A stretch of DNA of 64,000 bases from Streptacidiphilus rugosus AM-16 (GTDB taxonomy: Bacteria > Actinomycetota > Actinomycetes > Streptomycetales > Streptomycetaceae), in assembly GCF_000744655.1 (NCBI RefSeq), contig NZ_JQMJ01000001.1, forward strand, positions 1-64,000, written 5' to 3'. The notes beneath the pieces were generated by a model. The model searched no databases, was not told where the DNA came from, and was given only the letters and a program-made list of their open reading frames with translations. Made by a program: the position numbers and the translations under genes. Within the stretch, counting starts at the first letter, position 1; the number at the start of each line of letters is the position of its first letter. This document shows positions 42,273 to 50,480 of the stretch, one piece after another.

Positions 42273-42740
42273 ATGACCTCCTTCCCCTCCCCGAGATCCA
42301 GCCGCGGCGCCACCCGCACGCAGCGTCTGCCGCGCGCACACCAGCGGCTCATGCGTGCGCATCGACGGCTGCAGAAGCGCACGGAGGCGGGGGCGTTGTC
42401 GCTGGAGCTGGCGATCCTGGCGCCGGTGGTCATGCTGCTGCTCTTCACCATCGTGCAGGCAGGGTTCTACTACTACGCCCGCGACGCGGCCCTTACCGCC
42501 GCCCAGCAAGGCGTTGAGACCGCCCGCCTGCGGGGCGCGACGCTCGCCGATGGGGAAACGCAGACCTGGGACCTGCTGAGCCGCACCGGCGGCAGCATCA
42601 CCGGCCCGGCCGTGACCGGCAGCGACAGCGGACAACTGGTCGCCATCACCGTCACCGGACAGGTGCCCTGCTGGCTCCCCGGCGTCAGCTTCACGGTCAG
42701 TCAGACCGCCACGGCAGCGAAGGAGCAGCCGGGACCATGA
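42273..42740 (+). CDS. tadE-like: TadE-like pseudopilin
   Basis: The 155-residue product has a long basic leader, then EAGALSLELAILAPVVMLLL (the TadE signature: prepilin-type cleavage region plus membrane helix) and FTIVQAGFYYYARDAALTAA. The extracytoplasmic part is small and beta-rich. TadE proteins prime or anchor the pilus. The stop overlaps the next ATG. Confidence 0.8.
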   Translation: MTSFPSPRSSRGATRTQRLPRAHQRLMRAHRRLQKRTEAGALSLELAILAPVVMLLLFTIVQAGFYYYARDAALTAAQQGVETARLRGATLADGETQTWDLLSRTGGSITGPAVTGSDSGQLVAITVTGQVPCWLPGVSFTVSQTATAAKEQPGP

Positions 42741-43279
42741 CGTTTCCCTGGCTCCCGGGCTCGGCCTTGCATGCACGCGGCGGCGGCCGCTGCCGAGACA
42801 ACGGTGCGCTGTCGCTGGAGCTGGCGATCCTGGCGCCGGCCATCTTGATGTTCCTGGCATTGATGATCGTGTGCGGGCGGATCTACCTGACCGGCAGCAC
42901 CGTGGATGACGCCGCCCGGGACGCCGCCCGCGCCGCCTCTCTGCAGAACGACCCGGGCGCTGCGCGGACCATCGCGCTGCAGGTCGCCAGCCAGTCGCTG
43001 GCCACGCAGGGACTGCACTGCCTCACCACCGACGTCCAGGTTCCGACCGCCGCGTTCGCCACCCCGCTCGGCCAGCCCGCTTCTGTGACGGTGACCGTGA
43101 CGTGCCGGGTGAACCTGTCCGACGTCGGCTTTCCGGGCCTACCCGGCAGCAAGGTCCTCACCGGGTCCTTCACCAGTTCCCTGGACGAATACCGGCCCCG
43201 GACCGCACTCGGCCCGGGCTTGCCAGTGACCGGCGACCTGTCGTTGGGAAGGGATGCTGATGCACGCACCACGACGTGA
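42737..43279 (+). CDS. tadF-like: TadE/TadF-like pseudopilin
   Basis: The 180-residue product repeats the TadE-type pattern (DNGALSLELAILAPAILMFL, then VCGRIYLTGSTVDDAARDAA). The extracytoplasmic domain has two cysteines (GLHCLTTDVQ, VTVTCRVNLSD). The near-identical helix of this and the previous gene suggests duplication within the operon. It overlaps the next start by 26 bp. Confidence 0.78.
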   Translation: MTFPWLPGSALHARGGGRCRDNGALSLELAILAPAILMFLALMIVCGRIYLTGSTVDDAARDAARAASLQNDPGAARTIALQVASQSLATQGLHCLTTDVQVPTAAFATPLGQPASVTVTVTCRVNLSDVGFPGLPGSKVLTGSFTSSLDEYRPRTALGPGLPVTGDLSLGRDADARTTT

Positions 43280-43697
43280 GCGAACCGGCAAATTGCAGGT
43301 CCGGGTGGGCCGGGAGCGGGGCAGTCTGTCGCTGTTCACGGCGATCGTCATCCTCGCCGTGCTGGCTGTGCTGGCTCTGGTTGTCGACGGCGGTGGCCGT
43401 CTCCAGGCCCTGGCCAAAGCCGAAGGCACCGCGCAGGAAGCGGCCCGCACCGGAGCCCAGTCCCTCAACGCCGGCGACGCGCTGACCGGGCACGGCTTCA
43501 CCGTCGACCACACCGCGGCGATCGCGGCCGCGAACGCCTACCTCAAGGCGGCTGGCGTGTCCGGCACGGTCACCACGGTCGGCAACCGCATCGAGGTCAC
43601 CGTGAACGCGCCGTTCACGCCGCTGTTCCCGCTGCTGGGCGCCGGGACCGTCACCGGCCACGGCAGCGCCCTGCTCCTCTACCAGCCCGGAGGCTGA
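43254..43697 (+). CDS. TadG-like pilus protein (short)
   Basis: Start 43254 is the longest; ATG 43260 is better spaced from GGGAAGGG and may be used. The 147-residue product has RGSLSLFTAIVILAVLAVLA followed by VVDGGGRLQALAKAEGTAQEAARTG, the TadG/Flp-associated pattern. A short extracytoplasmic domain follows, without the von Willebrand domain of full TadG. Confidence 0.72.
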   Translation: MLMHAPRRERTGKLQVRVGRERGSLSLFTAIVILAVLAVLALVVDGGGRLQALAKAEGTAQEAARTGAQSLNAGDALTGHGFTVDHTAAIAAANAYLKAAGVSGTVTTVGNRIEVTVNAPFTPLFPLLGAGTVTGHGSALLLYQPGG

Positions 43698-43698
43698 G

Positions 43699-46600
43699 AT
43701 GGCCGCCATCAAACTCGTGCGCGCCCTGGCCGCCCTGGCCGCGATCGCCCTGCTGGAACTCGGCATCCCCACCGCCTTGCTGGCCGTCGGCGTGCTCCCG
43801 TCCTGGGCACAGCTGACCGGGGCGCTGACCGGGCCGGACAACGGCACCCTGTTCCTGGGCGCTCTCACCCTGCTCGGCTGGGGAGCCTGGGCCGCCCTGA
43901 CCCTCAGCTTCACTGTCGAGGCCACAGCCGTGCTGCGGCACCGCAGCGCACCCCGGCTCCCGGTCCTCGGCGTCACCCAGCATCTGGCCGCGTCCCTGGT
44001 CGCCGCGATCGTCGTCCTGCTCCCCTCCACCGGCGCTCTTGCCAGCGCCGCACCCGCGACCGCCGCCACACTCCACCTCCCGCACGCCACCCGGGCGACG
44101 CCCGAGCGGGCCGCGGCAGGCGCCGCGAAAGCGGCGGCCACTAGGACGCCTGCCGGGCAGGCCGGGCAATCCCACACCGTGGCGTCCAGCGACGAGACGC
44201 TGTGGGGCATCGCCGAGCACTACCTGGGCGACGGGCTGCGCTGGCGGGAGGTCGCGGCCCTCAACAACGGCGTCCCCCAGGCCGACGGACAGAGCCTCAC
44301 CGCCCACACCGTGCACCTGGTCCCGGGCTGGACACTCCGCCTGCCCACCGGTGCCGACAGCCGCCATCCCCTCAAGCGGGACGGCGACTCCTCGCGTGCC
44401 GTCACAGACAGGGACGACCACGCCGACGGCGCCAGCACCCACGGCCGCGGCGAGCGCGTCCACATCGTGCACCCCGGCGAGACGCTGTCCCAGATCGCCG
44501 AGACCGACCTCGGCAACGCGGACGACTATCCCGCCATCTACGCAGCCAGCACCCACACCGTCCAACCCGACGGCGAGCACCTGACCGATCCCGACCTCAT
44601 CCTGCCCGGATGGCACCTGACCATCCCCCAGCCCAGCATTCCCACCGCCGACCCGACCAGTACACCCGGGGGCCCAGGGACAGTCCATGTCGGGGGCGGC
44701 CACTCCCCCGCGCCGACGGCTCCGAGCGACAACCCCACTGCGGCACCGACAACAACGCCCTCCCCGTCACCGACCGCAGCCCCGGAAACTGGGCCCGTGG
44801 GCGTCCCCGCCACCTCCGCTACGCCGGCGCCTTCGCAGGTCCTCACCTCTCCCGCGGCTGGCGCGTCAGGCGCGCCCACGGCGACGCCGAGCACCGCCGG
44901 CACGACGCCCTCGACCTCTGCGTCGGCGACTACTGCCGCAGCACCAGCCTCCGCAGAAGACTCCCCGGCAGCGAGCGAACTGCGCATCGGCGCGGCGATC
45001 GCCGCGCTCCTGGCCTCCGGTCTGATGGGCGGGTACGCAATCAAGCGAGCCCTGCAGCAGCGCAACCGGCGCCCCGGCCAGACCATCGCCGTCCCGGCCC
45101 AGACCAGCAGCTTGGAGCAGATCCTCGCCAGTCAGGCCGACCCCGCCAACGCCGAGTTGCTCGACATCGCGCTCCGCACCATGACCACCCATCTGCCCCA
45201 CGGTGAGCCGCTCCCGCAAGTAGAGGCGGCCCGGATCGAACGGAACCGCATCCAACTGAGGGCAGACGGGGCTCCGGTCCCGCCGTTCACCCACGGCGCG
45301 GACGGCTGGTGGAACCTCGACCCCACCGCCGAACTCCTCCACTCCGCCGCCGCTGCCGACGTGGCGGCCCCCTACCCGATGCTCGCCACCCTCGGCAAAG
45401 AACCGGACGGCACCCTGCTGCTCCTCAACCTCGCCGCGATCCGCACGCTCCTCCTGGACGGCACCGCCCAGCAGGTCCGCGAGGTCGCCCGCGCACTCGC
45501 CCTAGACGCCGCCACCAGCCCATGGGGCCAAGAACTCCAAATCCTCAGCGCCGGCCTCATCGAAGCAGACCTGCCCCAGATGATGGCCACCGGCCGCATC
45601 CGGCGCCTCGACCAGATCGCTGATGCCGTCACCGACCTGGCCGACCTGCTCCTCACCGCGCACCAAGACCCCGACGCCTCCATGCCATGGATGCTGGTCG
45701 CCAGCGACGACGTCGACGAAGAAGCCGCCTGGGAACTCGCGGGCCTGGTCTCCCGCGCTCCCCACGCGCCGGTCGCGCTCGCCCTGCCGACCAAGAGCCT
45801 GGGTCCACTGTTCCCCGAGGCGTTGCGCATCGACTGCGCGACCGACCGGCCGCAGCAGCTTCCCCACACGGCAGCGCCCGTAGTGCTGCAGCGCGTCACC
45901 GAGACCGAGTACCAGATCCTGACCGAGGACCTGCACACCACCGAGCAGCCCGCGATCCCGGCCACCGGGGCTTGGACCCATGTCGCCGACGACACCAGGG
46001 AGCTGGTGCAGCCGATGGCCCAACAGGTGGCGACAGAAGAAGAATCAGCAGCGGAAGCCCCTGCGACGGCCAGCGCCCACTCCGGCGACGTGGCGGGTGG
46101 AGCCGTCACCCCGTTCCTTGCCTTCGCCGGGTCCCACACCGACTCCGCCGCACGCGCGACGTCGGTGCCCGTGCTGCCCCTCGCGCCGGTGGCCTCCGAC
46201 CCGGCGACGCCCGCCGCGTCGCTGGCCGCCGACGGAACCGAGGAATCGACAGCCCTGCCGGTCGACGTGCCGCCCCGGATGGCTCCGATCACCGAGCCCG
46301 CCGACCTGCACGCCCCGGAAATCCGTATCCTCGGGTCCGTTGACGTCACCGGCCTGGGCAGCAGCGGCCGCGGAAAGCGCCTCGCCGAGGTCGCCGCCTA
46401 CCTCTACCTCCGCCCGGGCCGCACCCGCGCCGACCTCGCCGAAGCAATGAGCCCGCGTACACCGTGGACCGAGAACAGCGTCAAGCAGCGCCTCCACGAC
46501 CTGCGCAACCTGCTCGAGAACACCCCGGACGGAACACCGCGACTGGCACGCAACGCCCGCGACGGCATCCTGCCGACGATGACCGGCGTGCGCTGCGACT

Positions 46601-47037
46601 GGGCGCGCTTCCAGAAACTCGCCGAACGCGGGCTGCTCGCCGGTCCAGCAGGCATCGACGACCTCGAGGCCGCGCTGGCGCTGGTCCGCGGCCGACCCTT
46701 CGCCGGCAGCACGGCCGCGTGGAGCATGCCTGACGCCCAAGAGATGGTCTCCCGCATCGTCGACACCGCCCACACCATCGCCCGCTACCGCACCACCACC
46801 GGGCACCACCAGCAGGCGCGGGCGGCGATCGCAAAGGGCATCGACATCCACCCGAGCGCGGAACTGCTCTACCGGGACTGGATCGCCCTGGAGGCCATCG
46901 ACGGCAGCCGCGCAGACGTCCAGCGAGTGATCTCCCGCCTCCAGGAAGAACTGCGCGCGTTGGACGTCGAGATGGAGCACTCCACACAGACGCTCATCGA
47001 GGCCGTGTACGAGCGGGACCTGAAGGGCAGCGCCTGA
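43699..47037 (+). CDS. LysM- and BTAD-containing membrane protein
   Basis: The 1112-residue protein closes the operon. It has three N-terminal membrane segments (about 8-115) and two LysM modules (about 157-215, SHTVASSDETLWGIAEHYLG; and 254-312, VHIVHPGETLSQIAETDLGN). A Pro/Thr/Ser-rich stretch and a fourth membrane segment (about 431-450, GAAIAALLASGLMGGYAIKR) come next. A cytosolic region then ends in an OmpR-type winged helix (from about 873, APEIRILGSVDVTGLG) and a bacterial transcriptional activator domain (ELLYRDWIALEAIDGSRADV). The topology would join a wall-binding outside to a SARP-like DNA-binding inside. It may sense wall or channel state and regulate the locus (inference). Confidence 0.8.
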   Translation: MAAIKLVRALAALAAIALLELGIPTALLAVGVLPSWAQLTGALTGPDNGTLFLGALTLLGWGAWAALTLSFTVEATAVLRHRSAPRLPVLGVTQHLAASLVAAIVVLLPSTGALASAAPATAATLHLPHATRATPERAAAGAAKAAATRTPAGQAGQSHTVASSDETLWGIAEHYLGDGLRWREVAALNNGVPQADGQSLTAHTVHLVPGWTLRLPTGADSRHPLKRDGDSSRAVTDRDDHADGASTHGRGERVHIVHPGETLSQIAETDLGNADDYPAIYAASTHTVQPDGEHLTDPDLILPGWHLTIPQPSIPTADPTSTPGGPGTVHVGGGHSPAPTAPSDNPTAAPTTTPSPSPTAAPETGPVGVPATSATPAPSQVLTSPAAGASGAPTATPSTAGTTPSTSASATTAAAPASAEDSPAASELRIGAAIAALLASGLMGGYAIKRALQQRNRRPGQTIAVPAQTSSLEQILASQADPANAELLDIALRTMTTHLPHGEPLPQVEAARIERNRIQLRADGAPVPPFTHGADGWWNLDPTAELLHSAAAADVAAPYPMLATLGKEPDGTLLLLNLAAIRTLLLDGTAQQVREVARALALDAATSPWGQELQILSAGLIEADLPQMMATGRIRRLDQIADAVTDLADLLLTAHQDPDASMPWMLVASDDVDEEAAWELAGLVSRAPHAPVALALPTKSLGPLFPEALRIDCATDRPQQLPHTAAPVVLQRVTETEYQILTEDLHTTEQPAIPATGAWTHVADDTRELVQPMAQQVATEEESAAEAPATASAHSGDVAGGAVTPFLAFAGSHTDSAARATSVPVLPLAPVASDPATPAASLAADGTEESTALPVDVPPRMAPITEPADLHAPEIRILGSVDVTGLGSSGRGKRLAEVAAYLYLRPGRTRADLAEAMSPRTPWTENSVKQRLHDLRNLLENTPDGTPRLARNARDGILPTMTGVRCDWARFQKLAERGLLAGPAGIDDLEAALALVRGRPFAGSTAAWSMPDAQEMVSRIVDTAHTIARYRTTTGHHQQARAAIAKGIDIHPSAELLYRDWIALEAIDGSRADVQRVISRLQEELRALDVEMEHSTQTLIEAVYERDLKGSA

Positions 47038-47058
47038 CCAACCGTCCCGGACAGCACG

Positions 47059-47087
47059 AAGCCCTCAGCCATCTGGACCGAGGGCTT
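47059..47087 (+). terminator. Terminator of the transfer/pilus operon
   Basis: AAGCCCTC / GAGGGCTT with a 13-base loop, 22 bases after the stop at 47037, followed by TCTCGTGT. A diverged copy lies at 54330-54354. Confidence 0.75.
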
Positions 47088-47272
47088 CTCGTGTGTCCGG
47101 AGCCTGTCCGCCCAGACTGTGCTCGCCGTCGTGCGAAGTCCGTCGAGCTGGTGGCACGTACCACCCACCCCACCGTCACACACCACGAGAAAACGCGCAC
47201 TCCGGCAGGGCCGCCCGAGCATCACCGCCAAGACCCCGTAGGGAACGTGGTCTCGACCGTCAGTGCGGGGTA

Positions 47273-47457
47273 CTGAGCCCCACATCCTGGGCCTCCCACG
47301 CCTCCTTGAAGCCCGGGAGATAGCGGCGAAGGTGACCGGAGCTGAGGGCTTCGCCGGACCTGCCCCCGACGCCGTGCTGCTCGAAAAGCCACTTGGCGAG
47401 TTGGTCTCCGTCGGGTTTTCTCCCTTATGGGGGTGGTGCGGCTGGGTTTGCCGGCCT
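47273..47457 (-). pseudogene. 3' remnant of a DUF2637 (SpdB2-like) gene, copy 1
   Basis: On the minus strand the frame reads DQLAKWLFEQHGVGGRSGEA, then LSSGHLRRYLPGFKEAWEAQ and ends a few codons later. This is the C-terminal domain typical of Streptomyces DUF2637 spread proteins. The 5' part is removed by the ISAs1 copy starting at 47458. The homologous segment at 55623-55970 shows the same order after the same terminator. Confidence 0.65.
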
Positions 47458-48244
47458 CAGGGCCCCGGAGTGTTCCGGGAATGTCCGGTTTGATCATGTG
47501 ATGCCGTGGAGTCGCAGGACGGTGGCGGGGTTGGTGTGGGCGCGTCTGGCGCTGGCGGCGTTGACCCAGCCGAGGGTGCGGAGGGTGCCGCGGACGATGT
47601 CGCCGAGGACGGCCATGACGGCGGGTGTGTTGCGGGTGCGGATGGTGCGGGCGTCCTCGCCGAAGATGACGTCGCGGACCCGGTGGACGCTGTTCTCGAT
47701 CGTCCAGTGGCCGCGGGCCCAGGTGGCGATCTCCTCGGGGCTCGCCTGCTCGGCGGGCAGGTCGGTGACGGCGTAGACGACCTCCTCGCTCCACTTCTTC
47801 GCTCCGAGCAGGCGGCGCCGGCGACGGATGCGGACGACCTGGCGGGCATGGTGGAACAGCAGTCCGTTCACGCTCGCGACCTGGAGTTCGCGGATCTCCC
47901 CGCGGCCGTGACCGCGCTCGCTGGTGCGGTGCAGGACCGGGATCTGCTTCCAGGGAAGCGACTTGAGCTGCCGGGCGAGGTTCTTCTGGTTCCCCTTCAC
48001 GCTCAGCAGGTAGTGGGCGCCGCGCTCTTCGACGAGGTAGCGGGCGTGCTCGCGCTGGGCGTGCAGGGCGTCGAGGGTGACCACGGCGTCTTCCAGTTCC
48101 TCGTCGGGGATCTGTTCCATCAGGGCTGGAACTCGGGGATCTAACCCGAAAGTAGGGCCATGCCATCGCGCGGCAGCCCTGCTGGCTTCACCGGGGCCCC
48201 GTGTGGCAGTGGGTCTCAGCCGGCCGCCGTGCGCGGACTGATGG
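47458..48244 (-). mobile_element. ISAs1-like element fragment, copy 1 (787 bp)
   Basis: These 787 bases recur nearly unchanged at 62381-63167. The left end (CAGGGCCCCGGAGTGTTCCG) looks like an ISAs1 terminal repeat. The last 28 bases encode the end of an IS110 transposase (ISPRTAAG then stop), so the duplicated unit spans an IS110/ISAs1 junction. Confidence 0.7.
47494..48150 (-). pseudogene. ISAs1-family transposase, N-terminally truncated, copy 1
   Basis: The translation holds the ISAs1/H-repeat C-terminal half: PDEELEDAVVTLDALHAQRE, ARYLVEERGAHYLLSVKGNQ, VYAVTDLPAEQASPEEIATW, ARGHWTIENSVHRVRDVIFG, EDARTIRTRNTPAVMAVLGD. The N-terminal domain is absent, because upstream sequence belongs to IS110 and group II intron fragments. 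It is probably inactive. Confidence 0.8.
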
Positions 48245-48785
48245 GGAGGCGGTCCGGGAAAACCCACTGGTGGCAACACCAGCAGGGCGTCCCGGGCCGA
48301 CCTCACAACCTCATTGCCGACCCCGCGTTTCTACTGGTCGCGTGGGTCCGGGTGCGGGGCAACAAGGGAGCCCGGACGGCCGGAGTGGACGGCGAGACCG
48401 CCTACTACGTGGAGACCGTGCGGGGCGTCGGGGTCTTCCTCGACGGGTTGCGGTCCGCGATCAAGGACCGCAGTTTCTGCCCTCTCCCGGTGAGGGAACG
48501 GATGATCCCCAAGGCGGGCGGCAAGCTGCGTCGCCTGGGGATCGCGACCGTGACCGACCGGGTGGTGCAGGCGTCCCTGAAACTGGTGCTGGAGCCGATC
48601 TTCGAGGCGGATTTCCTCCCGTGCTCCTACGGGTTCCGCCCCAACCACCGGACCCACGACGCGGTGGCCGAGGTCCGCCACTTCACCTCCCACTCCTACG
48701 AGTGGATCGTGGAGGGCGACATCAAGGCCTGCTTCGACGAGATCTCGCACACGGCCCTGATGGACCCGGTGCGCGCTCGCGTCGG
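48241..48785 (+). pseudogene. Group II intron reverse transcriptase fragment
   Basis: The frame encodes the N-terminal half of an LtrA-type enzyme: KGARTAGVDGETAYYVETVR, RSFCPLPVRERMIPKAGGKL, RRLGIATVTDRVVQASLKLV, YGFRPNHRTHDAVAEVRHFT, EGDIKACFDEISHTALM. Homology stops at VRARVGG, before the catalytic YADD box, where the IS3 fragment begins. Maturase and endonuclease domains are missing. Confidence 0.82.
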
Positions 48786-49069
48786 CGGAGCGTCGCGTTG
48801 TCCTTGCGCACCGTCTTCAGTTCCGCTCGCAGGGCCGCTATTTCGGCCTGGAGCTCGTCCTGGGTCTTTTTCTTCTCGTCCACTCGATGATCTTTCGCGG
48901 CCGTGCTGGTCGTGCCGCCGGTCCGGCGGTCGGCGCGGATCCAGTTCCGCAGCGTCTCCGGGTTCACACCAAGATCGCGGGCAACTTGCACGATCGTGAG
49001 GTCGGGGTCCGAGTGGTACAGCGCGACCGCGTCGGCCTTGAACTCGGACGAATAGACCTTCATCACCAT
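48779..49069 (-). pseudogene. IS3-family orfA fragment
   Basis: From ATG 49069 (or 49063) the frame reads MKVYSSEFKADAVALYHSDP, LTIVQVARDLGVNPETLRNW, then EEKKKTQ-like leucine-zipper helices (ELQAEIAALRAELKTVRKDN). This is the HTH_Tnp_1 and zipper of IS3 OrfA. It ends at the junction with the RT fragment, and orfB is absent. Confidence 0.75.
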
Positions 49070-49279
49070 AAGTGACTCCTTCACTGCGACCCTCATCGGG
49101 CCGATCGAAGGTGTCCACTCATCGGGTGGAGGGCCCCCACCACTACCACTACAGCGACTGAGTTCCGCCGGCGCGGTTGCCGCGTGCCTGGCACCTCGGC
49201 GCCGCGCCGTCACAGCGTCCGTCGCCGCACTCGCGTTCGCCGGCGGCTCCGCGTCCAGGGAGCGAGGTAGTCGCACCGG

Positions 49280-49426
49280 CACCGGCTCAACCGCAGCGGC
49301 GACCGGCAGGCCAACGCCGCTCTCTTCCGGATCGCGCTCACCCGCGGCGAGCCGCGCACCGTTGCCTACATCGAGCGACGCACTGCACAGGGCAAGACCA
49401 AGCGCGAGATCATCCGTTGTCTCAAG
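49280..49426 (+). pseudogene. IS110-family transposase, C-terminal scrap
   Basis: The frame reads HRLNRSGDRQANAALFRIAL, then TRGEPRTVAYIERRTAQGKT and KREIIRCLKG. This is the conserved tail of the transposase_20 domain. It is cut on the right by the IS6 element at 49427, and the left side has no homologous frame. Confidence 0.65.
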
Positions 49427-50281
49427 GGTGTTGTCACGTAAACGAGTGCTTGATCATCTGATGGTGTGCCGGGGCGTGGTGGGGCCCGGTCCCGGGTCTG
49501 TGGTCAGGCTGCTGTGGTCAGGCCGGTGGCGCCGGTGACCTGGTCCCAGATGGTGAAGCGGAGGGTCATCTCGTGGCGGTGGCCGGAGGCGGTCATCAGA
49601 TGACGGCCGGTTCGGAAGTGTGGTGAGATGCCGCTGAACGCGGACAGGAACCGTTGTGCCGCACCTGGCGATCGGAAGCCCCTCATCGCGCGTTCACGCT
49701 GCCTCGTGGGCTGGTGGGAGTTCTCGGCCCGGTTGTTCAACCCTTGCGAGAGCGGTGCTCCACCGAGGACATCAGCTCGCGGTGGGCCGCGCCGTAGGAG
49801 CGGAGTTTGTCGGTGACCAGCACCCGCGGCACCCGACACTGCTTCTTCATCAGCTTCGTCAGGAACCGCTTGGCGGCCTTCGCGTCCCGCTTCGACTGCA
49901 CCAGGATGTCCAGCACGTTCCCGCGCTGGTCAACGGCCCGCCACAGATAGTGCCGCTCGCCGCAAATCTTGATGAAGACCTCATCCAGGTGCCACTTATC
50001 GCCGGCCGCGGGCCGGCGTAGCCCGTTCGCGTAGGCCTGCCCGAACTTGTGGCACCAGCGGCGCACCGTCTCGTGGGAGAGGATCACGCCGCGTTGGAGC
50101 ATCGGCTCCTCGACCTCGCGGAAGGAGAGCGGGAAGCGGAAGTACCGCCACACGCAGTGCGCGATGACCTCCGCCGGGTAGCGGTGGCGCTTGTACGACG
50201 GCACTGTCGACGGCACGAACGCCCCCTCGGGATGATCAACCACAAGATCATCTCACGCTCGCCCGTTAACGTGACAGCACC
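49427..50281 (-). mobile_element. IS6-like insertion sequence
   Basis: Ends are imperfect inverted repeats. The left begins GGTGTTGTCACGTAAACG, and the right, read on the minus strand, begins GGTGCTGTCACGTTAACG. Total length is 855 bp, normal for IS6. No direct target duplication was seen, as expected if flanks have recombined. Confidence 0.72.
49504..50243 (-). pseudogene. IS6-family transposase, frameshifted
   Basis: The first frame (50243 to 49737) gives RHRYPAEVIAHCVWRYFRFP, LSHETVRRWCHKFGQAYANG, KWHLDEVFIKICGERHYLWR and VTDKLRSYGAAHREL. It stops after SSVEHRSRKG. The expected continuation LNNRAENSHQPTRQRERAMR, GFRSPGAAQRFLSAFSGI is in another frame ending at 49504. One indel near 49745 separates them. 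D, D and E of the catalytic triad are all present across the two frames. Confidence 0.82.
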
Positions 50282-50480
50282 TGACAAGACCCTCCCAACG
50301 CATATCGGCACCCGCCCCGGCCTTCATCTTGTCGGTCGGCTTGCAGGGCCGACGTTCTCAAGTCCTGAGCTCGACGTCTGCTGCCGTCCTCACCGTCAGT
50401 GCTGGCCGTCGCCAGACCGCACTAGACCACCGCCTGGCAACTGGCTTACCGCCAGGCTCGTGGCTGGGGTGTGGGGGTGT
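50282..50480. other. Short intergenic stretch, nothing recognised
   Basis: This is the space between the IS6 right end and the LuxR gene stop. It holds no ORF or hairpin that I can support. Confidence 0.4.
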
